A stretch of DNA of 34,068 nt, taken from contig JAHQVL010000052.1 of the NCBI GenBank assembly GCA_019634345.1, positions 1 through 34,068 of the forward strand. Reading direction: 5' to 3'. The translations under genes were made by a program, and so were the position numbers. Shown here one piece after another: positions 1 through 7,618 of the stretch; the first letter of the stretch is position 1; every line of letters begins with the position of its first letter. The stretch is from Rhodothermaceae bacterium. GTDB taxonomy: Bacteria > Bacteroidota > Rhodothermia > Rhodothermales > JAHQVL01. Under the pieces are notes generated by a model. The model saw only the letters and a list, made by a program, of their open reading frames with translations, ran no database searches and was not told the DNA's origin.

Positions 1-99
1 ACCACAGACACAGGAGCAATTACAGCATTAACACACCGGGTAGTCAAACCGTATGTGTGCTATCCAAAGGAGTTGGATTATTCCCATAGCCCAGTATGA
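1..99 (+). CDS. Possible 3' end of an upstream gene (partial)
   Basis: An open frame enters from the left edge and stops with TGA at 97-99, giving about 32 residues ending in YSHSPV. Its end lies 16 bases before the deacetylase-like gene on the same strand, which fits an operon neighbour. I cannot recognise a family from so short a tail, and an open frame of this length can occur by chance. Confidence 0.35.
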   Translation, partial: TTDTGAITALTHRVVKPYVCYPKELDYSHSPV

Positions 100-115
100 G
101 TCAAAGTAGTACGAT

Positions 116-1153
116 ATGAAAACGGCCATCACATTCAGTCCCAGCCATGAGGTACATACTCAACCCGGCCATGTTGAGCGCCCAGAACGATTGCAGGCGA
201 TCCAAACACTTTTGAATCAAGATGGCATTCTTGAATCGCTTATGCAGGTAAAAAGTCATCTTGCTACAAAAGAAGATGTGCTACTGGTCCATCCTGAATC
301 GTATTACGATAGCCTAGTTGCTGCTTCAGAAGCCGGTACCGTGTGGCTTGATTCAGACACCTATTCTACCCCAGGAAGCCTCGGGGTGGCACTGGAAGCC
401 CTTGGAGGTCTACTACAGGTAACAGAAGCCGTTGTAAAAGAAAAGGCATCAAATGGATTTGCTATTGTCAGGCCTCCAGGCCATCATGCAAGGCCTGCTG
501 AAGCAATGGGATTTTGCCTTTTAGCCAACATATCTATTGCTGCAAGATGGATTCAAAAAAACACAAACCTTCGTCGCATTTTAATCGTTGATTTCGACGT
601 CCATCACGGTAATGGAACCCAAGAGATATTCTATGAAGATCCTGATGTTCTGTATATCAGCACTCACCAATCTCCTCTTTATCCGGGCACGGGCGCTCTC
701 CTAGAAACAGGAGCCAAAGAAGGAAATAGATCAACGATCAACATACCCCTTCCTGCAAAGACGGGTGACGACACGCTGCTCTATGTGTTTAAGGAAATAC
801 TGAAACCAAGAGTTGCTCAGTTTAATCCCGAGTTCATTCTGGTTTCTGCGGGATATGATGCCCACTGGTTGGATCCGATTGGCGGGATGAATATCACCGT
901 TTCCGGATTCGCTTCTGTTCTAAAAGAGATTCTCGATTGGGCAACGACGTACGCGTCCGAACGGCTTGTTGCTCTCTTGGAAGGAGGTTATCATGCCGAA
1001 GCCCTTGCGCATTCTGTTCTCACAACCTTGCGCCTTATGAACAGTAGACAGGCAACAGCAAGCGACCCTTTTGGGCCAAACCCGGCACAGGGCAGTATTC
1101 ACGACCAGCTAAAGAATTATTTAGTTGAAATTGCAAGTATTCATGCCCTATAA
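116..1153 (+). CDS. Histone deacetylase family protein (zinc amidohydrolase)
   Basis: A 345-residue protein of the bacterial histone deacetylase/acetoin-utilisation (AcuC/HdaH) superfamily, the usual length for the family. These zinc enzymes remove acyl groups from lysines or small amines such as acetylpolyamines. Visible signatures are the paired active-site histidines in PPGHHA (His123-His124), the zinc ligands in DFDVHHGNG (Asp161, His163), the third ligand in SAGYDAH (Asp248) and the LLEGGYH motif near the C terminus. There is no signal peptide, so it should be cytoplasmic. The ATG at 116 gives the canonical N terminus (HPERPxR-like, here HVERPERL). No Shine-Dalgarno is visible. Tryptophanase follows after 29 bases on the same strand, suggesting co-transcription. 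The substrate cannot be told from sequence; a polyamine or acetoin-related role is only a family-level possibility. Confidence 0.93.
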   Translation: MKTAITFSPSHEVHTQPGHVERPERLQAIQTLLNQDGILESLMQVKSHLATKEDVLLVHPESYYDSLVAASEAGTVWLDSDTYSTPGSLGVALEALGGLLQVTEAVVKEKASNGFAIVRPPGHHARPAEAMGFCLLANISIAARWIQKNTNLRRILIVDFDVHHGNGTQEIFYEDPDVLYISTHQSPLYPGTGALLETGAKEGNRSTINIPLPAKTGDDTLLYVFKEILKPRVAQFNPEFILVSAGYDAHWLDPIGGMNITVSGFASVLKEILDWATTYASERLVALLEGGYHAEALAHSVLTTLRLMNSRQATASDPFGPNPAQGSIHDQLKNYLVEIASIHAL

Positions 1154-1182
1154 CATTTGATTCAGTCCACCATACGATATCA

Positions 1183-2562
1183 ATGAAAACAATCATAGAA
1201 CCCTTCCGAATTAAGTCCGTTGAGCCTATCCGAATGACTACCCGAAAGGAGCGTCAAGCCTATATCAAAGAGGTTCATTACAATCTATTTGCACTGGATT
1301 CTGACCATGTGCTTATAGACCTGCTAACAGACTCAGGAACTTCTGCGATGAGTGCGTCACAGTGGGCTGGCATTATGCGAGGCGACGAGAGCTATGCGGG
1401 ATCCCCGTCTTATCATCGCTTTGAGCACACCATTAAGGATTTGATGCCATTCAAACACATCATTCCTACGCACCAGGGCCGAGCAGCCGAGCGTATTCTA
1501 TTTAGCCTGGTCAGCGATGATTCCAAATTAATTCCCAGCAATACCCACTTTGACACCACGCGAGCCAATGTGGAAGCTACGGGTGCACAGGCTGTTGATC
1601 TGGTCATTGCTGAAGGACTGGACCCTGAATCAGGTCATCCTTTTAAAGGAAATATCGACCTGGAGCGCTTGGACCAGTTCCTCATCGATAATAAAGGCCA
1701 CGTACCCCTCGTGATGATTACCGTCACCAATAATTCAGGAGGCGGCCAACCGGTCTCAATGAAAAATATCAAAGGGGCTCGAAAAATATGTGATCGACAT
1801 GATATTCCGCTTTTTCTTGATGCCTGCCGATTTGCAGAAAACGCCTACTTCATCAAACTGCGAGAAGCTGGTTATGAGAACGCATCTGTAAAGGACATCG
1901 TCCGAGAAATGTTCTCTTATGCAGACGGCATGACGATGAGCGCGAAAAAAGACGCCCTGGTCAACATTGGCGGCTGGCTCGCTATGAATGACGATGCGTG
2001 GGCACTGAAGGCCCGTAACATTCTCATACTCACCGAAGGATTTCCTACGTATGGAGGCCTCGCAGGCCGCGATTTAGAAGCTGTCGCTCTTGGCCTTGAA
2101 GAAGTTATTGATGAGGATTATCTCCAATACAGGCTTGCATCAACCCAATACCTTGGAGACGCTCTTCAGTCTATTGGTATCCCGCTCATAACTCCTGTTG
2201 GTGGGCATGCCGTTTATGTAAATGCTGCTAAGTTACTTCCTCATATTCCAGCGCTGTCCTATCCAGGCCAAGCCCTCGCTGTCGCTCTCTACGAAGTCGG
2301 CGGCATTCGCAGTTGTGAAATAGGTTCGATTATGTTTGGCCGGCAACCCGATGGCTCAGAAATGCCAGCCAAGATGGAGTTGGTCCGCCTTGCTATACCT
2401 CGGAGAGTGTACACCCAGAGCCACATCGATTATGTCATCGAGTGTTTTGAAGAAGTTTATCAGGGCAAAGACGAACTTGTTGGATTCGAAATTACCAAAG
2501 AACCACCCGCCTTACGTCACTTTACCGCACATTTTGCCCCATTAAAACCGGTAATTGCGTAG
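1183..2562 (+). CDS. tnaA: Tryptophanase (L-tryptophan indole-lyase)
   Basis: A 459-residue PLP-dependent beta-eliminating lyase that splits tryptophan into indole, pyruvate and ammonia. The family includes tyrosine phenol-lyase, and the diagnostic positions favour tryptophanase. Asp124 sits in NTHFDTT where tyrosine phenol-lyase has Thr. The motif RSCEIG replaces the RSMERG arginine motif of the phenol-lyase. The C terminus reads LRHFTA, with the tryptophanase His, rather than RFFTA. The PLP lysine is Lys256 in MSAKKDAL, and LLTDSGT and THQGR are conserved. Length is normal and no region is missing. Overall it is still somewhat intermediate, since several stretches (EPFRIKSVE, SYADG, GGLAGRD) read like the phenol-lyase. 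The next gene, a sulfatase, starts 40 bases after the stop. Indole production is therefore expected if it is expressed with tryptophan available. Confidence 0.9.
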   Translation: MKTIIEPFRIKSVEPIRMTTRKERQAYIKEVHYNLFALDSDHVLIDLLTDSGTSAMSASQWAGIMRGDESYAGSPSYHRFEHTIKDLMPFKHIIPTHQGRAAERILFSLVSDDSKLIPSNTHFDTTRANVEATGAQAVDLVIAEGLDPESGHPFKGNIDLERLDQFLIDNKGHVPLVMITVTNNSGGGQPVSMKNIKGARKICDRHDIPLFLDACRFAENAYFIKLREAGYENASVKDIVREMFSYADGMTMSAKKDALVNIGGWLAMNDDAWALKARNILILTEGFPTYGGLAGRDLEAVALGLEEVIDEDYLQYRLASTQYLGDALQSIGIPLITPVGGHAVYVNAAKLLPHIPALSYPGQALAVALYEVGGIRSCEIGSIMFGRQPDGSEMPAKMELVRLAIPRRVYTQSHIDYVIECFEEVYQGKDELVGFEITKEPPALRHFTAHFAPLKPVIA

Positions 2563-2602
2563 TTTAACACCAAGGACGCTCATATCAACATCCCCCGTAA
2601 CC

Positions 2603-4084
2603 ATGATTAATTACCGGCGCGTGCAACAATTAGGTATACTCTTACTTGCACTCTCAGCATTACATTGCCAACCACAGGCTCCAAACGACCAACCGTTTAA
2701 TGTGGTGTTTATTCTGATTGATGACATGGGATGGACAGATACGGCCGGCTTTGGAAGTACGTTTTATGAAACGCCGTATTTAGATCAGCTCATGCAGGAA
2801 AGTATGCGCTTTACAAGTGGATATGCTGCATGTCCTGTTTGCTCACCAACTCGTGCTAGCATACTCACGGGTAAAACACCTGCCCTCTTAAAACAAACAG
2901 ACTGGATCCCGGGCCGTCGTAATCGAGCGGATCAGAAACTCTTGCAGGTTGAGGATCGAGATTACCTCGACCTAGAAGAACGGACACTCGCAAATATTCT
3001 AAATGACGCCGGGTACACGACTGCCCATGTTGGTAAGTGGCACCTGGGCTTAGGGGACGAGTACCTGCCTCAATACCGCGGCTTCGACATCAACATCGCG
3101 GGTAATGAAAGAGGCTCACCTCCCAGTTATTATTACCCGTACTCCCGAAAAGATTGGCGAGATACTACTAAGATCTTTCAACTTACGGATCTATTAGAAG
3201 GTGGTGAGGAGGGTGAATATCTAACGGATCGACTGGCAGAAGAGGCCGCATCGTTCATTTCTGCGAATAAAGACACTCCGTTCTTTCTACATTTTTCTCA
3301 GTATGCGGTTCATACCCCTCTCCAATCTCGTCCAGATCTAAAAGAGAAGTATGAAGCTCGATATACTCCTTATTCGGATAGCACAGATTTTTCTTACGAA
3401 GGGAAACGCCCCGTAAGAATAGAACATAATCACCCCACTTATGCCGGCATGGTGGAAAGTATGGATGCTAGCGTAGGACGTATAATGAGAGCTCTTGAAG
3501 AGAATAACATTGACGAGAGAACAATTGTCATCTTTTTCTCTGACAATGGAGGCCTCTCTACATCTGAGGGCTGGCCAACTGCAAACGTACCTCTTCGAAC
3601 GGGTAAAGGATGGTTATATGAAGGAGGAATTCGTGTCCCCATGCTCATCAAGTGGCCAGGCATATCAGACCAACAGCAGACGTGTGATATTCCTGTAAGC
3701 AGCATCGACTTTGTGCCTACCATTCTTGATATGGTCGGGCTAGATAATCAGATACCTCAAGATGTGGAAGGAATAAGCCTTGTACCTCTCTTGGAGGGTA
3801 ACGAAACGCTTGACAGATCGCGATTATACTGGCACTACCCCCACTACTCTAACCAGGGCGGAAAACCCGGTGGGGCCGTTCGTGCTGGTAATCTTAAGCT
3901 GATCGAGAATTACGAAGATAATTCCCTGGAGTTATACGACCTAAGCGCAGACATCGAAGAGAAACACAACCTTATTGAAACGATGCCTCACATAGGAGAT
4001 TCTCTTAGACAGCAACTGAATACCTGGCGTAGAACAGTGGAAGCCCAAATGCCTCAACCTAATCCTGATTATTCAGGAATGTGA
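2603..4084 (+). CDS. Sulfatase (family S1, arylsulfatase-like), secreted
   Basis: A formylglycine-dependent sulfatase of 493 residues. The modification motif is Cys80-Ser-Pro-Thr-Arg84, where Cys becomes formylglycine. The calcium-binding acidic pair is Asp40-Asp41 in LIDDMGW, GKWHLG follows, and the second metal site is in FFSDNGG. I start at ATG 2603 rather than the TTG at 2555, because this puts a basic N terminus and hydrophobic stretch directly before Cys22 (SALHC). That looks like a lipoprotein or secretion signal, though His before Cys is unusual for a lipobox. The polypeptide is complete, with a C-terminal domain typical of S1 enzymes. It is the last gene of the rightward group and likely acts on a sulfated carbohydrate at the cell surface. 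The exact substrate cannot be read from sequence. A maturase (FGE or anSME) is not in this window. Confidence 0.92.
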   Translation: MINYRRVQQLGILLLALSALHCQPQAPNDQPFNVVFILIDDMGWTDTAGFGSTFYETPYLDQLMQESMRFTSGYAACPVCSPTRASILTGKTPALLKQTDWIPGRRNRADQKLLQVEDRDYLDLEERTLANILNDAGYTTAHVGKWHLGLGDEYLPQYRGFDINIAGNERGSPPSYYYPYSRKDWRDTTKIFQLTDLLEGGEEGEYLTDRLAEEAASFISANKDTPFFLHFSQYAVHTPLQSRPDLKEKYEARYTPYSDSTDFSYEGKRPVRIEHNHPTYAGMVESMDASVGRIMRALEENNIDERTIVIFFSDNGGLSTSEGWPTANVPLRTGKGWLYEGGIRVPMLIKWPGISDQQQTCDIPVSSIDFVPTILDMVGLDNQIPQDVEGISLVPLLEGNETLDRSRLYWHYPHYSNQGGKPGGAVRAGNLKLIENYEDNSLELYDLSADIEEKHNLIETMPHIGDSLRQQLNTWRRTVEAQMPQPNPDYSGM

Positions 4085-4095
4085 GAGCATCTCAC
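4081..4095. terminator. Small palindrome joining two convergent stop codons
   Basis: GTGAGA-GCA-TCTCAC is a perfect 6-bp stem with a 3-base loop. The left arm carries the TGA of the plus-strand sulfatase and the right arm the TGA of the minus-strand lipoprotein gene. It could act as a short bidirectional stop signal, but there is no clear T-tract on either side. Confidence 0.4.
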
Positions 4096-4331
4096 TCTGA
4101 ATCAACTGTGGCCTCTAGCTTTTCAAGAGCTTCTTCATAGTTCTCTGCATTGATCTCTCCAAGGTCTACCTGGATTGAGTCTACTGATGTATGAAGAAGA
4201 TCCATTTCTTCATCTGACAGTTCGATTACGTCAGGCGCCTCCGCTTGAGGTAAAGTTTCAGAAGCTTGCTCTACACAGCCGATGATTGTAAATATGCCCA
4301 ATACAAGGCAAAGGGAATAAAACTTGGTCAC
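4092..4331 (-). CDS. Small lipoprotein, function unknown
   Basis: A 79-residue protein with a type II signal peptide: Lys near the start, a hydrophobic core, then the lipobox IIGC (Cys19). The mature part is very acidic (many Glu and Asp) and looks alpha-helical. I do not recognise a family. The stop is 7 bases from the convergent sulfatase stop. The upstream neighbour, a charged coiled-coil exported protein, ends 19 bases before this ATG, so the two are probably co-transcribed. Opposite net charges (acidic here, mixed and Arg-rich there) could allow them to interact in the periplasm, which is speculation. Confidence 0.72.
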   Translation of the reverse strand: MTKFYSLCLVLGIFTIIGCVEQASETLPQAEAPDVIELSDEEMDLLHTSVDSIQVDLGEINAENYEEALEKLEATVDSE

Positions 4332-4350
4332 TTCTTACCTCAGTTTAATT

Positions 4351-5100
4351 TTAGTTGCCTTGATCAGATTCTCCCGCTTTGCCCTCAGCCCCAGTGCCGC
4401 CTCTACGGTCTTGCTCGTCCCTTCCAGCTTCACCACTTCGGCTTTCGTTTTCTCCACGAGGCCCTCTCTCTCCTGACATTCTTCTTGCAAGCTTATCCTC
4501 TAGCTGAGTAATTTTACCCATTTTCTTTTCATGCAATGCATTTTCCTTTTCCACCAACATTGTGATACGCTCTAATGCATTCGAATTAGCATTTTGCTCA
4601 GCGTGGGTTCGGATCTCTGAAATTTGGGCCATACGGCTTTCATGCCGGCGAATCTCCTGATCCTTTGCTTCCGCAAGCTGAGTCTTGAGTTCTTCAGGTG
4701 TAAGATCACGGCCTCTTAAGTCACGATCATTTTCACGAGGATCTTGTTCTGCCTGGCGTGCTTCTCGTTCTGCAGAATCTACCTGACGGCCTTCTCTTGG
4801 CTCTCTCTCAGGACGCTCTTCATTTCTTTCACCTTCAGGACGATTTCCACGCTGAGAGCGCATACTATCTCTTACAGCTCGTTGAGCACTTCTTGCACTA
4901 TCGGAGGCCATATCTGCACGTCTAGATACTCCATCACGGGTTTCGGTCGCCCTGCGAGATTGCTGGTCGGCTCTTTTTTCAGCCTTCTTTTCTTGTTTCT
5001 CGGCTTGTTGAAGTAAACTGGCTAGAACAGGTTGTGGGTTGACAGCCATCATTGTCATTAGACATATTGAGATGACCATCAATGTTTGTAACGGTTTCAT
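4351..5100 (-). CDS. Exported highly charged coiled-coil protein, unknown
   Basis: A 249-residue protein. The first about 28 residues are a signal peptide (hydrophobic core, then QPVLAS). The remainder is dominated by Arg, Glu, Gln, Asp and Lys. Residues about 30-85 and 130-200 look like coiled coil. Residues about 85-130 and 210-249 are low-complexity Arg/Glu/Gly-rich and probably disordered. There are almost no aromatic residues in the mature part. No family is recognised; it resembles generic periplasmic Arg/Glu-rich proteins that may bind polyanions or envelope components. It lies upstream of the small lipoprotein on the same strand and 76 bases downstream of the aldehyde dehydrogenase gene, so it could be the tail of that operon or have its own promoter. 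Confidence 0.7.
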   Translation of the reverse strand: MKPLQTLMVISICLMTMMAVNPQPVLASLLQQAEKQEKKAEKRADQQSRRATETRDGVSRRADMASDSARSAQRAVRDSMRSQRGNRPEGERNEERPEREPREGRQVDSAEREARQAEQDPRENDRDLRGRDLTPEELKTQLAEAKDQEIRRHESRMAQISEIRTHAEQNANSNALERITMLVEKENALHEKKMGKITQLEDKLARRMSGERGPRGENESRSGEAGRDEQDRRGGTGAEGKAGESDQGN

Positions 5101-5176
5101 AAAGAAAAATAGATGATGATAAGGCCGTGTTTGTCTGACCCTAGTTCGTTACAATCCCTAGATATGCGAATTATCA

Positions 5177-6772
5177 TCAAATAGAAGCCTTGGTTCTTTC
5201 ATTATCAACCAGTCGCCAAACCCCAGCAGTATTCTCATTTCTCAACGGTTCGGGAAGTGCCGGCTGTGGAAAGTTCTGATAACAGATGGGTCTTCCAAAA
5301 CGCAGAATAGCCCCTGTCCCAATAGAGGTAAAATGACTATCTGTTGTAGCAGGATACGGACCTCCGTGGTGCATCGCAGCACAAACCTCTATCCCCGTTG
5401 GAAAACCATTAAATATGAGCCTCCCAACTTTTTTCTCGAGAAGCCGAATCAGAGTACTATGCGTTGCGAGATCCTCTTCGGTACCATGAACGGTTGCAGT
5501 AAGATGGCCTTCCAGTTTATCAGCAATGTCGATCATATCGTGAACAGAATTGCAGGTAACCAGCATTGAAGCAGGGCCAAAAACTTCTTCTTCTAGTAGA
5601 TGCTGAGAAGCTTCTAATATGCTGGCATGAGTCTGTAATAGCACACACTTTGCTTTGTTTACATTCTCTCCAGATTCGCTGAATCGTTCATCCAATAGAC
5701 GTATTCCTTCATGATCTAAAAGGCGAGATACGCCATCCTTGTAACCACTGAAAATCCCTTCGTGCAACATGGTTGTAGGATCGACTTGCGCTGCAAGCTG
5801 TGAGGCTTCTTTTGCAAACACGCCGAAATCATCTCCCTCAATACCACATATGATACCCGGGTTAGTGCAAAATTGTCCAACTCCAAGATTCACTGATTGA
5901 ATGTATCCCTGTGCAATCGTCGAAGCCCTCTCCTTTAACGCTCCTGGCAACAAAAAAACAGGATTTGTACTGCCCATTTCTGCATATACAGGTATGGGGT
6001 CCTCCCGCTTAGCAGCCGCATCAAATAGAGCCCGTCCTCCCTTCAAGCTCCCAGTAAAAGCAACAGCCTTAACAGCTTTGTGGCGTACCAGATGTTGCCC
6101 TACATCATACCCCTTGCCTTGAAGCATTGAAAAAGAGCCAGGAGGTAAGCCCGTATTTTGGACTGCTTTCAGTATAGCCTTACCTAACAGCTCACAGGTA
6201 CCTGGGTGACCTGGATGTGCTTTTGCAATAACCGGGCATCCAGCACCTAAAGCAGCAATTGTATCCGTGCCAGCCACTCCTATCGCTAAAGGAAAGTTAC
6301 TCGCTCCGAATACAGCTACTGGTCCAATCCCAGTAAGCATGCTTCTAACATCTGGCTTGGGAAACGGGGTTCGATCAGGGTTTCCCTGATCAATCCGAGC
6401 ATCAACCCACGACCCTTCACGTACAAGATCTGCAAACAAGCGGGTCTGATTCACAGCTCGCCCACGCTCTCCAGTAAGCCTGCCCATTGGCAATCCAGTT
6501 TCTGCATGTGCTCGTTCTAACAATTGGTCTCCCAATGCCATCATTTCATCTGCTATGGCATCTAACAATTGCCCTCGAAGTTCAGCACTTGTTACTCTTA
6601 GGTCATTATACGCCTGATCAGCAAGCCAGCAGGCATCATCCACGTCCTCTAGAGTCGCCTCATAGAAGGGTGAACCAAAGGGATCTCCAGTTTGTGGATT
6701 TACCGAATGAAAGGTATCATTTGAACTGCTTGACAACGCTTCAGCAATAAGCTGTCTGCCACTAATTTCCAT
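5177..6772 (-). CDS. Alpha-ketoglutarate semialdehyde dehydrogenase (ALDH family)
   Basis: A 531-residue aldehyde dehydrogenase of the 2,5-dioxovalerate dehydrogenase type, which oxidises alpha-ketoglutarate semialdehyde to 2-oxoglutarate with NAD(P)+. Visible are the active-site Cys302 in GQFCTNPG, the general base Glu265 in AEMGSTNP, the nucleotide-site FTGSLKGG and the GASNFPLA segment holding the oxyanion Asn. The length fits the roughly 525-residue family. It begins 11 bases after the stop of the FAH-fold dehydratase gene, which makes the compound this enzyme consumes. That gene order is the best evidence for substrate. Together they form the last two steps of the non-phosphorylative pentose/pentonate (Weimberg-type) pathway. 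No signal peptide, so cytoplasmic. The pairing is convincing, but a related semialdehyde cannot be excluded. Confidence 0.9.
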   Translation of the reverse strand: MEISGRQLIAEALSSSSNDTFHSVNPQTGDPFGSPFYEATLEDVDDACWLADQAYNDLRVTSAELRGQLLDAIADEMMALGDQLLERAHAETGLPMGRLTGERGRAVNQTRLFADLVREGSWVDARIDQGNPDRTPFPKPDVRSMLTGIGPVAVFGASNFPLAIGVAGTDTIAALGAGCPVIAKAHPGHPGTCELLGKAILKAVQNTGLPPGSFSMLQGKGYDVGQHLVRHKAVKAVAFTGSLKGGRALFDAAAKREDPIPVYAEMGSTNPVFLLPGALKERASTIAQGYIQSVNLGVGQFCTNPGIICGIEGDDFGVFAKEASQLAAQVDPTTMLHEGIFSGYKDGVSRLLDHEGIRLLDERFSESGENVNKAKCVLLQTHASILEASQHLLEEEVFGPASMLVTCNSVHDMIDIADKLEGHLTATVHGTEEDLATHSTLIRLLEKKVGRLIFNGFPTGIEVCAAMHHGGPYPATTDSHFTSIGTGAILRFGRPICYQNFPQPALPEPLRNENTAGVWRLVDNERTKASI

Positions 6773-6783
6773 ATATCTATTTG

Positions 6784-7614
6784 TTATTCAACGGTGTTGA
6801 TCAAGGTACCGATCGGCTCTATAGTAATCTGAATTTCGTCACCTGGCTCAAGGGTAAAATCATCAGCTGGGACTATTCCTGTCCCCGTCATCAAATATGT
6901 ACCTACAGGAAAACTACAGGAGTGAAACAGGTAATCCACAAGATCTGTCAGCTTCTTTTTTATCTGTGAAACTTGCGTAGTTCCTTCGGAAACCGTTTTC
7001 CCACTCCTCACTATCGTCGAGCTGATCTCTGTATTCTCTGATATGGGTTCATCCGTAACCCACACTCCAGGCCCAATTGCGGCACAACCATCAAACGTCT
7101 TAGCCTGAGGCAGATACAAAGGATTTTCTCCTTCAATATCACGACAGGAAAGGTCATTCCCAATGGTATACCCTTGAACACGGCCCTTGGGGCTTATTAA
7201 GAGGGTTAGCTCGGGCTCTGGTACCATCCAAGATGAATCTTTTCGGAGAGAGAGCGATTCTCGATGAGCCTTAACGCGATGAGCGGTTGTCTTCAAGAAT
7301 AGCTCTGGCCGATCAGCATGATACACTCTGTCATAAAAGTCGCTTCCTCCTGACGAACTTGACTCTTCCATTCTGGCAGTTCTACTTCTAAAGTAGGTTA
7401 CCCCGGCGGCCCACACTTCCTGTGTGCCGAGCGGTGGTAGCAAATGGCTCAAATCAGGCTCTTCGTCTTCAGGAATTGATTGCTTAATACGATCTATCAA
7501 AAAAGCATACATGCTTTCCATCGAAGCAAGTTCGTCCCACCCAATGTAATCCATCAAGTACCAATTAGCTTCTTGATGAACGACAATTCCTTCTGCTGTT
7601 TTATATACAATCAT
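6784..7614 (-). CDS. 2-dehydro-3-deoxy-D-pentonate dehydratase, FAH fold
   Basis: A 276-residue member of the fumarylacetoacetate hydrolase superfamily. It most resembles the archaeal 2-keto-3-deoxy-D-arabinonate dehydratase (KdaD) type, which removes water to give alpha-ketoglutarate semialdehyde. Characteristic segments are EVWAAGVTY, ADRPELFLKTT, the metal-binding VPEPELTLL (the Glu-x-Glu pair), SCRDIEGENPLYLPQAK (metal and catalytic Asp region) and the C-terminal LMTGTGIVP. The length is slightly below the archaeal enzyme's. It sits between sulfatase 2 (4-base gap) and the semialdehyde dehydrogenase (11-base gap), so all three are almost certainly one transcript. The upstream enzymes (sugar dehydrogenase, lactonase, sugar-acid dehydratase) are not all present here. 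An alternative is the diketo-deoxyfuconate hydrolase group of the same fold, but the neighbouring KGSADH argues for the dehydratase. Confidence 0.87.
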   Translation of the reverse strand: MIVYKTAEGIVVHQEANWYLMDYIGWDELASMESMYAFLIDRIKQSIPEDEEPDLSHLLPPLGTQEVWAAGVTYFRSRTARMEESSSSGGSDFYDRVYHADRPELFLKTTAHRVKAHRESLSLRKDSSWMVPEPELTLLISPKGRVQGYTIGNDLSCRDIEGENPLYLPQAKTFDGCAAIGPGVWVTDEPISENTEISSTIVRSGKTVSEGTTQVSQIKKKLTDLVDYLFHSCSFPVGTYLMTGTGIVPADDFTLEPGDEIQITIEPIGTLINTVE

Positions 7615-7618
7615 ATAA

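Noticed and set aside
2555..2602. TTG start extending the first sulfatase by 16 residues
   Set aside because: It would overlap the tryptophanase stop and push the signal peptide away from the N terminus; ATG 2603 gives a normal signal sequence.
3439..3723. Antisense ORF inside the sulfatase, and similar long antisense ORFs elsewhere
   Set aside because: Shadows of the real coding strand with no recognisable family.
5114..5179. TGATGATAA/TTATCATCA inverted repeat between the aldehyde dehydrogenase and the coiled-coil gene
   Set aside because: Nine-base arms separated by a 48-base loop with no T-tract; a weak structure.
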